From contig NC_049987.1 in assembly GCF_000003815.2 (NCBI RefSeq), forward strand, positions 11,804,778 to 11,864,777: a DNA stretch of 60,000 bases, read 5' to 3'. Made by a program: the position numbers and the translations under genes. Origin of the DNA: Branchiostoma floridae (Eukaryota; Chordata; Leptocardii; Amphioxiformes; Branchiostomatidae). Under the pieces are notes generated by a model, which was given only the letters and a program-made list of their open reading frames with translations, ran no database searches and was not told where the DNA came from. Of the stretch, positions 35,001-47,000 are shown piece by piece; the stretch's first letter is position 1, and every line of letters starts with the position of its first letter.

Positions 35001-38000
35001 CAGATGTCGCCCATGTCACCCAGGCCAGCGGGACAGATGCATCCTGGGATGGGTGGAGGGGGCCACCAGATGCCCCCCTACCAGCAGGGGGGGCCGCCCA
35101 GCCAGGGTTACGGGCAGTACCCCCAGTCAAGTGAGTAACACGACACATTACTGTATGATCATGGGCGATAGGCCATCGAGTTTTTGTCGAAATCGCTGTT
35201 GCTTTATTTTTACGTATACACTTAACACACACTGTATACAGTACTACAGTACTGTGTACTCAGTCCATTGAATCAAATAATAAACAAGCATGCTGAGCTT
35301 GAAAGACGCACTGTGTACGCCGAGCTCCGTTTGCTGCGTCGTTCTAGATCACGGGGATAGTTCGCGCGAAGGTCGACGGGAGTAGAACAGTTCCGCAGTT
35401 GGCTCGAACGCGTTCGCGAAGCCCTGCTTGAACCGACGAACTGCCAAGGGGCTAACTTCTCTAACTACATAAAGATGACTGGGTAGGAAATACTATCCGG
35501 AAAGAGCGTTACCAATAGGGGTGGCAGCAGGAAATGTGACTTAGAACCATGGTTCTATGGTGGATCTGGGGCTTCTCGGCTTTTACGTGAGAAATAGGCG
35601 TGGCTGGTTTGACAAAAGGCAATAGGCCATCGAGTATTTGTTGAAATCAGTATTACATGTACTTTGTCGTACTGAAATATGACTCTATGAACTCAAACAG
35701 TGTGTACTCGTTCCACAGAGATTCACGAGAATCAATCATACACTGACTACCAAACACACAGTGTACTCGGTCCACTCAAATATTCCCGGGAATCATACAC
35801 TAACACACTCTGTGTCTTGTTCACTGAAAGAATTCCGAGAGTCATAACACTAACATACACCGTGCACTCAGTCCACTGAAAGAATCCTGACTGTGAGAAT
35901 CACACACAATCATACACACGGTGTACTTGGTTCACTGAAACTTTCGCGGGAACTTTTCTGAGTCTCGCGTCTGATTGGCTAGCAATGATGTAATCGTCTT
36001 GTGCAGCAGCGACCCTACCGGCCAGGTATGGTACTGCTGGTAACGCTGTTCCCCGGAAATCGGACTTTACAAAATGCTGCATATTTTCTTTATCATTAGG
36101 TGTTGTGTCCTAAGGAATCTTACATGGCTAGTAAGTAACACCTAGATAATAAGTAGTATCAATGTGTTTTATTTCATTGCGGCATTTCGCCGAAAACAAG
36201 GGCTTTTGAAACGGCATTTCCTACCTATTCATTATTGTTCCTAACACCAAAGCGTTCGGAAGTCGGTGTTCGGCAAACTTCGGGTGATCTCGGCAACCGT
36301 TCGTATGTGTGATTCTTTGGAATCGACAGCGTGTTTGTGTAACCGCGCAAGTGTACGATTCTCGGGAATCTTTCCGTGGACCGAGTACACAGTGTGTGCA
36401 TTAAGTGAAAACAGTGTGTGTAAGTGTACGATTCTCGGGAATCTTTCAGTGGACCGAGTACCCAGTGTGTGTAAGTGTAAGATTCTCGGGAATCTTTCCG
36501 TGGACCGAGTACCCAGCGGTGTGTGTAAGTGTACGATTCTCGAGAATCTTTCCGTGGACCGAGTACCCAGTGTGTTTCAGTGTACGATTCTCGGGCCTGA
36601 ATTTTTCCGTGGACAGAGTACCCAGTGTGTGTAAGTGTACGATTCTCGGCAATCTTTCCGTGGACCGAGTACACCGTGTGTGTAATAAGTGTACGATTCT
36701 AGGGAATCTTTCCTTGGAGTCAGATTTTTATTACAGCAAACTAATACTGATTTCAACAAAAACTCGATGGCCTACCGCCTATGGTATGATTTATTGATGT
36801 ATCATATCTCCTGCAGGGTATTTTGTTGCTAAGCAACGTCATACGTTTTGGCGTTAACAACAGTCATAAAAGGCAATACAGAGAAACCTACGTGATGTGT
36901 CAGTATTCTCAACATCACCATAGCATTTCATTGTGTCTAGGCACAGTAGAATTGAATAAAGTTTGTTTTGAAGCATTTGTATTGTACCTGTTTGAATATA
37001 CTGAGCAAGTAGAGAAAGATGGCAGTTTCAGTTTTTTTTAATGACATTTCTCATTCTCTTCCTCCGTTTCACAGGTAACTATTCCAGGTCGCAGGGCATG
37101 CAGGGGTATGGCAACATGCCTAACAGCTCTGGCTACAACCCGGGAATGGGCATGCAGACGCCTCACATGCAGGGAAGCAGTAGCGGCGGGAGCGGCATGC
37201 ATGGTCCCGGGCCCCAGTACAACATGGGGATGAACCGAGTTCCACCAGCAAGTATGGGTAACAGCGGGAGCTTTGCAGGGGGCGGGTACGGGATGCCGCC
37301 GCAGGGTGGGAGCAGCGTCCCCACCACCGGATCCAGCCAGGCGCCGCCCATCAACTCCTTCGGCCAGCACAGCCCCGGGATGAACTCCAGCCCGGCGTAC
37401 AAGGCCCAGCAGGCTACGGCCACCAGCATGAGCGCCGCGCAGATCGCCGCCCAGGCCGCCGTCATGGCCGCAGCCAACACCGCCGGACGGGCCACCGCCA
37501 CACACTCCAGCTTCCCACAGCAACAACAGCAGCAGAAACAAGGCTACATGCCGCCACCTCAGCCCCAGCAGCTCAGAAGTGGGTACCCCCCTCAATACCC
37601 CTACACCCAGGGACAACAGCATGGGGGGTATAGCAACATGCCGCCAATGTCAAACATGTCCGATACACCCCCTATGGGGCATGGGCAGGGCATGATGCCA
37701 CCCCAGGGCCCCGGCTACAACCAAAATCCGAATTACAGTTCGAGCATGGCGACCGCGAGCCAACCCTACAGCCAGCCGCTGGGGCCGCCTCCGGTTAGCA
37801 CCGTGGCAAACACTAGTGCAGGTATCTCGAACGTCCATTTCCTGTACCTGTATACGGTACTGCCCGCTGCCGCCTCTGCTGTGCACGTACTCGCCACGCC
37901 CTCTGCACGTTGCATGCTGGTTCGGTCCCCTGGGTTCATCTCTCCCCCACCATGCACTGCCCACTTGTACTCTCTCTGTGGTTCACACACACACTCCTGC

Positions 38001-41000
38001 ATTGTGCCTCATGCATGCTGCTACGTTATCACTTCATACCAACAAGATTCCTTCATGTCCTCTTGTCATACCTCAGCAATTCCTATTAGATTACTGAAAT
38101 GCAGTACAATATTGCTGCAAGTAGTGTCTGTGTTATTGATGGAAACCATCACTAAAAATCAGCCTAATACACTTTTCGTGGCCCAAATTGTTGCAATGTC
38201 ATCTTTGGGACAATATCTATTAACTCATCTTTGGGACAATATCTATTAACTCATCCCAGCAGGATGTATTTGTTGACATAAGCATTTTCCCACCTTTCCC
38301 TGACAGTGATAATGAATGCAGTGTTAGTTTGTAACTTGTGAATATGAACAAATTGGCGTGGGCTGGAATCCCTTTCATCACGTTTTCAGATGAAACTCTC
38401 TGTTAAAAAAATACATGTGAAATTTATTCGTAATAGGTCCAATTAAATTGACTTGTTTCAAACACAGTTGCTTACTCTCAAACTGATCCCATGAACTATT
38501 ATAACTTGTAAGTACTTTGCACTGGAGATTGAAGGGATTTTCTTGGTATGACTTAAAAAGTGATAACAAAGGTGACTAGCTATGAAAAAGCATCTTCTGT
38601 CATCACTACCTACTTCCATAGCTCCTTGAAATGAGAGAATGGTGGAAATCATTGTCCTGATATGGTCTGTTATGATGAAGTGCAACATTATGCAATAAAA
38701 GAAGCCTTTTATCTCAGTAAGCATAGACCAGAATCAAACATGTTATCAGCAGCTCAGTAATTGCATAACCAATCAAATTATTCACCTGACAAAGGAAACA
38801 AAGTTGATTGGATCAAACATGAAGGCTGTGGGCACCACAGATCTGTTTCCAACAGGGATGTCTGGCACTGATGTCATAAACAATCTCATGCAATTGACCA
38901 GCTGGTAATCCAATGGGATGAAGTGGTTATGAAAAAGTATTTGAACTGTTTCACTTCTCACAGAATGACTGATTGGACCAATTAAGTTAGTTTTTCTGTT
39001 GGAAATCTTTGACCTGAAGGCAAATCCATCGCTCGGTTTATTATTATGGTATAGATGGTTTACAAAATGTTGATGTTTGCACATGTCTATTTTGTGCACA
39101 GGTCCTGCAACCACAGCAGTGACCCAGAGCATCACAACTCCGGTAACATCGGCATCCGTCGTCACCACCAGCGCTAGCAACGACACATCAGCCGCTAAAC
39201 CAGCCACGCCAAGCGAACAGACACCAAAGGACGAGGGGCAATCAAAAACGGAGGAACAGCAGGATAAACAACAACAACAACAAGGAGATAAACAACAGCA
39301 GCAGCAGCAACAACAGGCTCCTGCCCCAGCAGACCAGCAGCCGCCACACCCACCTCCGCCTCCTGTCAAAAGGGTGAGAGAAGTCTCACAATGTACTACT
39401 ACATTGAGATTGCCACTGTGATATTTCAACCTGGCTTTCATATACAACATGGAAAACAGGCTGTAGTTTTTTGTTACGTCCCTCCTTGTTAGAAGCAGTC
39501 AAAGTTCGGCAACAAAATGATATTCAGACCGCCAAAACTGGAATTAACTTTTATTTTCTCACATTGTGCATGCAAAACTATGTTATTCTGGGTTTCTGCA
39601 TCCATAGGCCCAGGATTGGTTTGTGTGCACAGATTGAAATGGGATTTTTTTCAGCCGTGCTAGTAAGCTTCTTGGTTCGGCTCTAGCAGGTCTCAAACAT
39701 ATGATTAGAATAATAAAGTGGATACATGTACATAGTAACACTAGCAGCTTCAGGTGTTTCTTTGTGTGATGTGTTGTCTGGCATATCTTGTCTTGAAGGC
39801 ATTTCTCATCTTTTTGTTATCTAACGTTACATGTATATTTTAAAGATTAACACATCACATTTTCCATAACTATACTTGTAAATGATTGTTTACTGTGTCA
39901 GGAGTTTAACTCCATGTGTTAGGGTCCCCATAGACAGAAAAGTATATAGTTATTACTTGAAAGTGACACATTCATTGCTGAAATCATACTTGAGCAAGAA
40001 AAACCATCAGGTCTTTGTTTGACTTGGACTAAAATTGTTTTAAATCTTCCTAAACCTGCAGGATAATTCATCCCAGCCTCCCACGCCTTCATCCACCAAT
40101 ATCCCAGTAGCCTCTCCTGTCCCTGCGTCGCCGGGCGGGGCCAGCATGTCCTCCTTCCCTGACGACATGGAGAACAACAGTAACTTCAGCAGCCCTGGTT
40201 GGCCAAAGACTCCCTCCAGTCCGGTAAGTCATCTGGCTGCTGTTATCAGAATTGCCTAGAGGGGGTTGAGGGATGCTTACATTTTAGCCTTTTTACTGCT
40301 AAGGAAGCAATCAGGTTGGATTTTGTAGTCAGACAGAAGGTAGCCTAGTTCAGTAGTAGTTGTCATACAGTTTCCAGGGGCAACAGAGGCCTGCTTTTCA
40401 GCTTCAAAGCCAACATGCCCCCAAGGAACAGACATCCCTGAGTTAGACCCTGAGCAAGCTAGTCAACTGGGGGATGGTTAAACACTGTCTCATTCTGTAC
40501 AATCAATTAATCAAATGGTTTATTGGTAAAACAATGGTCTAGCAGCCAGAGGCTGAATTGTGTCCAGTTGCACATAAAGCTTTTTTCGACTTTCATAATT
40601 TTCAAACTGTTTCCTACATTTCCACCCTAATGTTTTGTTACTGAGAGCCAACACACTTTTTAAACTAAACAGCTCCAATGTAGTTTTCAAAGATCATTGC
40701 GTGTCATTTTTATAAGATTTATCATCCTAAGGAAGAGTGTGAAGAGCCCACGGCGAATTGTCAGACAAATACAGATGTTCCGCAGATGCATATTTATGAG
40801 CTCATTAGTTTATCTTTAGATCTGGCAATGAATCAATATGTCAGGACAGGCCATTGGAACTGGAGCAGGGCCAAATGAAGCCTTACCGCTAGGTGTACAT
40901 TTGCAAAGTAAGAAGATTTGGCAACGTCTTCTTTGTAAAATCTGCTTGCAAATAGTAACATTAATGTAAGCTGATATAGATATGGCTACAGCCTGTCTCT

Positions 41001-44000
41001 GAAACAGCTATGCTGGAATGAAAAACTGAGTTTCTTTTTTGTCAGTTTTCCACTTTTCTCTAGAATTTTGCTCTACTAAAGAAGAGAATTTTACAGCTTT
41101 TGGACACAGCGTTGCCTGTTACTCAGAGCTCACAGCTTACATGCGGAGGGGAGGGTTGGACATAACTAGTCCCAGATTGCCCAGAAGCTTAAAATAATTC
41201 TGAACACTGTACAGCCAACAGGAGCAGCTATCCGTCTCCTCCGGTGCCAGAAAGACATCCAGAATTGACTGATGGGACACTAATAACAATGTTGATAAGT
41301 GTCATGACCTCATGTACCGGCACTGCCCCTGGGATGTCATGTCGAGGTTATTATCATGTTATATGTGAGAGGGGCATTGCCCGGGGTCTTACACGCTTCA
41401 ACATTCGCTGTCATGCATCATGCATTCTTCTGATAGCAGGGGCCAGTTTTCCATTGATATGCAATTTACCGTGGTCTTTCACATCAAGGTCTTTCACACT
41501 AGTTCTGCCTGTAGTTGTCATGTCATAATGTTCCCTCTGAAAGGTTTCGTTTTAGGATATTTCACTGTTCAATACAACCCATGGTGAGGGCTGAATTATG
41601 GTTGCTATTCATAATGGATAAAGCTGAAATATTTATCTTGCTACCAGGGACACCGAGTATTGTCGGGATAGCTTTAGGTCAATTTAAAAATCCTATCTTT
41701 TTGTTAAAATGTAAAATAGATTCCAGGTCTAAGAAGGGAAGCATTAGATGGAAAATGCACCATAGAATGATAAATTAGCCTTAGTCCTTGGTCCTTGATC
41801 AAACAATCAATTATCATTATATTTCAGCCATACATAGTATGGTGAAATATATTGTATTCGTAATGTTTCTTTCTTTCTTTCTTTCTTTCTTTCTCCTGTC
41901 AAATCTTCAAAGTGATTCATCTCCGCCGTTCCTGGACCGAATGACCTGAAATTTGGCACAGGGGTAGAATAGGCCAATACCTTGATGCTTTTTTCTCAGT
42001 TTTTTCATATCTGCCTCTAAAATGATTTTATTGAGATTTTTTGGTCAATTTTAGACCAAAACTGTATATTTTGGCCCCTGTACCCTGGTATTACAACCAA
42101 ATGAGCTGAAATTTGACACAGATGTGCCTTGATAATGCTCCCATATAAATTCGATACCACTTTTGGTGTACAGTACAACAAAATGCTTATTTTTGCGATT
42201 TTTTTACCAATTTTTGACCAAAAAAGGACACTTTTGGCCCCTGTACCCTGGTATTACAACCAAATGAGCTGAAATTTGACAGAGACGTGCCTTGATAATG
42301 CCCCCATATAAATTCAATAACACTTTTGGTGTACAGTACAACAAAATGCTTATTTTTGCGATTTTTTGACCAATTTTTGACCAAAAAAGGACACTTTTGG
42401 CTCCTGTACCTTGGTATTGCAACCGAATGAGCTGAAATTTGACACAGATGTGCCTTGATAATCCCTTCATATAAATTCGATAACACTTTTGGTGTACAGT
42501 GCAACAAAATGCTTATTTTTGCGATTTTTGGCCAATTTTTGACCAAAAAAGGACACTTTTGGCTCCTGTACCCTGGTATTACAATTAAATGACCTGAAAT
42601 TTGGTATAGATAGGCATTAGATACTTGGTAACAAGATTCAAGTAAAATTTTTGACATAAACAACTTTAAAATGATTAATTTTGGCGCTTTTCTGAGGGGA
42701 AATTTGTTTTCTTTTGGCATCCTGACGTGACCTTCCGTGACCCCGCACAGAGCCACACCTGTGCGCGTCAGTCGGAGAGTTAATTGAATCAAAGACCTAG
42801 CCAATCAGCGAAGGGGAGGCCAAAGGCTAATTAATATTCATAGGCGGGGCCTCATGATCCCGTATATAGCAGTGTTCCCGCCAGGGGGAGCGAAGCCCGC
42901 CTAAGGCTCTCGCATTTTAGACTATTCAGAAGGCTTTATATGGTACCAGTTCTTAGGGGCATATCTATGATAATCGCAGCAGTCACTTAACTTCTCTTCA
43001 GGAGTTTAGCGTAACACTATTTCAGGTCAAACCGTCAAAGGCAACTAAAAACAAACTTTAACGTTACTGAGTTCAACAGTACTTATAACTTGTTATCCGA
43101 AGTTGAAACGCTAGCGATGGTATTTTCGCTGCGCTGTTAGCTCAGTGCGACTGTTGTTGACGGTCTTATAACGGTATATTTTGCACACCTGTACCCTGGT
43201 ATGAGTAACATTTGGTATAGATAGGCATAAGATAGTTGGTAAAATGATCCAAGTAAAATTTTTGGCATAAAGTACTGTAAAAGGCTTAATTACAGCACTT
43301 TTTCAAGGGGAAATTGGTTTTCTTTCGTTCTCCATGCCATGACCTTTCGGACGTTCACCCCACAGAGCCGACATCTGCACCTGCGTCTAGCCGGCAGGAA
43401 GAGTTAATTCAATTAATGTTTCAGCCAATCAGCGAAGAGGAAAGTGAAGGCTAATTAATATTCATAAGCGGGACCACACAATACGTTAACTTGAAGACTC
43501 AGGCCGTACAGACTTCTCGCCAGGATTTTTTCAAAGNNNNNNNNNNNNNNNNNNNNNNNNNNNNNNNNNNNNNNNNNNNNNNNNNNNNNNNNNNNNNNNN
43601 NNNNNNNNNNNNNNNNNNNNNNNNNNNNNNNNNNNNGGGCCGCCGAATGTCCTGGCGGGGTCAGTGGCAGGCCACTGTGGGGGGGACCCAGGTGGGCGAA
43701 GCCCCCCCGGAAGCTCTTGCATTTTAGACTATTGAGAAGGCTTCTTTTATCAGTTTTTTAGGGCCATATCTACGATAATCGTAGCAGTCACTTACTTCTC
43801 TTCAGCAGTTTGACTTTAAAATATTTCGGATCAAAGCCTCAAAGACAACTAAAACCTCATAAACAACAAACTTTACTTAGCTCAACAGTATACAAAAATA
43901 TTGTACGGGTTGCCATCCTTAGTTGAAGCGCTAGTATCTTCGCTGCGCCGTTAGTCGCTGTGCGACTTTTGTTGACGGTCTGATATCCCTACGTCGCCGC

Positions 44001-47000
44001 CTCGTTGATATTCCCACGGACATGTTTCAAGAAAAAATACCCAGCAGAAAACGCTGTTCTGCGTCAAATTCTATTCTATAAAACATGTGGGACTCAGTGT
44101 TACAGTATAAATATTTTGTAGAAGCACCGCTGTAAGATAGAAGGTTCAAGCAATGTAAAACATCACGTAGCATGAAGTTCGCTGTCAACTGGCACACAGC
44201 ACATGACTGTTTGAAACTGTAAGTCTAATCAACAGCCGTGTTTGATTGATAGCCGGCGGTCCTTTGATGAAGTCGGCGAAAGGTGCGTTAGTTAGAAAAT
44301 CTGCGTTTAGTTTTGATACGTAATTATAAGTTAGACAGTGGCGAGAATGATTATTTTCTCATCAATATTTCTCTTCAGAATTATTTGAACTTAATTGTAC
44401 ATCTAAACAATTGGCTTACCTGTGCAATGTTTATATGATTAATGATCAGTGTACTGAAATCACGTATGGCTCCTAGTCAATAGATGAGCATTTTTCTCTA
44501 TAGTGACCACCTGTCTATAGTGGCCACATTTCTATCACTGGACTGGAACTTGCGAAAACTGCTGTATTTTCTCCAGAGCAAATGTATGTGTTCCTAGTGC
44601 TGTTGTTGTTTGACATAAACTTTGAACATTTAAATTGTAAGTAACTTTAAACTGCCAGAGTTTCAGCCCAATAAAACAATCTCAGCGCCAGGGTATGAAC
44701 AGACTGACCAGACAGACGAAAATAAATCCTCGAACAAGGTTCAATCGTATCTTCCGGGTCTGGCAGGACTGAGTTGTTAAACTAAAATAAGAATAGGCTC
44801 GATGGCTGATTGCATACAAAGTAAAACAGTTTAACAGTTTTACAGCTTGAAGAAAACAAACGCTCCTACAGTACCTGCACCTGCTTGATAATTATTAAAT
44901 CGTATGCCCTACTTGAATAAAAAAGTTCACTGCAATAATAAATGTACCCACATCACAAGGAGCTTATACTTTTTTAAACTTACACCTAGTTATCGTACTG
45001 AAAATTGTTAATGACATTACATGAAGTCATTCAACAATTTTCAGTCATGATGAAAATTTTCTGAATGGAAGGTGTGATTATTGTCATTTTCTGAAAAATA
45101 GAAGCAAGCTCTGTCTTTACCTGGAATCAATTCACAATTCCAGTCCACTTTGGGGGATAATGTACTGTTAAGATGTTCCATTTTTGCGCAGGGGTGATTT
45201 GGAACAGTCCAATGTTGCGTGGGAAGGGGTATGGCTGAAATATGCTGTATTTGCTCTTAAGCAAATGTCGGCCTTTCTAGTTTGTTTAAACAATTGAGTA
45301 TGATTGGTTTTGAAGAATAACACTTGATACTGCTTCTACTCATTTCATTGGTCTAATGTAATAAGTAAGTTGCACGAGCACTCAGTTGAAAATATAACTT
45401 TGATCATGATAGAACCGCCAGTTGTGTTAAGATTGCCTAAGGTCATAAAATGATCACTATGATTTAGGGTTGCGCTACCACATCTTTAAGTAATTGATCC
45501 AAAATTGGTGTTACTATCCAATATTGGTCTCCTCCAATCCCCAAAGCAATACGTATTGAGAGAGCACAATGCTGTTCCCTACCAATCACAGAAAATGTAA
45601 TTAGGATGGCTTGCAGTGCGTTCCACACTACTGTACCTCACATGAATAATGCCTTGACTGGGGAGACTTAATTAAGGAAGAGACAAGCTAACGACTGTCA
45701 TTAGTGTACAATAGATAGGCCCTCCTCAGGGTACTGTTAAGGTGTTCGATGGTATCAGTGGAGAAACTAATCTTCCACACAGCCAGGCGAGCGCGCACCA
45801 AATCCCTCCTTCATTTGCATTGCAACAGCTGAAGCTAAAGATAGAACATGCTGAGGAAATCGTGGTCAGGATTTTCATAGGAAATGCACAGGTAGAGATT
45901 GATATTAATACATTCTGTCATGTATGTTGGGGACTATAAAAAATTTTTAAATAATCAACGCAACCCAAAAAGTACCTGTCACTTCTTTTTCTTGATTGGA
46001 AAATGAAATATCTTAAGACAGAAAATTTAATGCAAAGGAAGTTTCCATACATACTGTGTATAAGGAAGATGTGATCATTAAAGTCTTAGATAGAACACCT
46101 TATAAACACTGTCGAATGAGATTAAGGTGTTGTTCATTTGAAGAAGTGTTGATATAAATAGAGGCAATGTGTGATAGCATGGTATTAGCAGACACACAAG
46201 CACATAAATATATAGAGCTCCCGTGGGGCAGCCTTATCCATTATTAAATGTCTGTTTGATCGCCTTACGTTGGGAGCACTCCAATACCTTTTGATCTTTG
46301 ATGTATATTATATGGGCAGTAGTGGTTAAAGTTTATTGACAACATTTGACATCTGACCAGCTTTTACATAATACATACGTATATTACATACATATAAAAC
46401 TTGCGTGTTTTCCCATCAGTGTTTTTGTATTGATGCAGAAGAAAGTTGGAAACCTGATCACAAAGGGTAAACTTCCCAATGAGGTGTAGTCTCATACCTT
46501 TGTTGTAAAGCATTCCTTATCATTATATTAATGTTGCATTACCTTTCCTTTCCTCAGCGCAACAACCAATCCCAGTCTCCGATGCCGCCGGAGCAGATGT
46601 TGAAGATGTACGACAGTTTCGGAGAGGACATGGAGCGGAAAGTGTTCCTGGACACCCTGGTAGCCTTCTGGGAAGAGCGCGGTTTCCCCAGCAACAAGGC
46701 GCCGTCTATCAGCAACAAGCTGGTGGACCTGTATCGGCTGTACTTCCTCATCAAGGAGAAAGGGGGCTTTGTGGAGGTAAACTGATACCATCGCAGAGGA
46801 AGGCTTGGAAAATTTGTCAATTTCCTTCTTGCGCAAGTCAGGATACATATTGCCAAGTCACTGACAAAAGACACTGGATAGTTGTCTGAAACATCTGACC
46901 GTTTCCAAAATCATATCCAGTTGCTTGAGTAACAGCTTTTTGGCATATCTTATTACCTGGATGTCTAACCTACATAGATGAGTATACATATCTGTTTTGT

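Larger units (their letters stand above)
35131..37074 (+). other. ARID1 intron 9
   Basis: A phase-1 intron of 1.94 kb, most of it made up of the fold-back transposable element at 35160-36783, which begins only 30 bp after the exon 9 donor. The remaining 290 bp before exon 10 is AT-rich with a pyrimidine tract. Confidence 0.85.
40224..46557 (+). other. ARID1 intron 12 (6.3 kb)
   Basis: A phase-0 intron just before the ARID exons. It contains a (TTTC)n microsatellite (41866-41894), a 163-bp satellite (41911-42635), a duplicated 0.6-kb unit (42562-43165 and 43184-43980) with an assembly gap, and a small GACCACCTGTCTATAGTGG fragment of the pogo-like MITE family near 44500. The remainder is unique AT-rich DNA. 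Confidence 0.75.

Noticed and set aside
36225-36674. 149-codon minus-strand and 122-130-codon plus-strand open frames
   Set aside because: Both strands are open through the 57-bp minisatellite of the fold-back element. The unit length near a multiple of three explains this.
37038-37622. 194-codon minus-strand frame
   Set aside because: Antisense shadow of ARID1 exon 10; GC-rich codons suppress stops on the other strand.
38782-39450. 222-codon minus-strand frame with long cysteine runs
   Set aside because: The Cys run is the antisense reading of the poly-Gln (CAA/CAG) codons of ARID1 exon 11.
42187-42804. 205-codon open frame on the minus strand
   Set aside because: It lies across the 163-bp satellite, and its protein repeats with the satellite period. 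Open frame through repetition, not a gene.
43491-43727. Open frames across the N run
   Set aside because: They exist only because the gap is translated as unknown residues.
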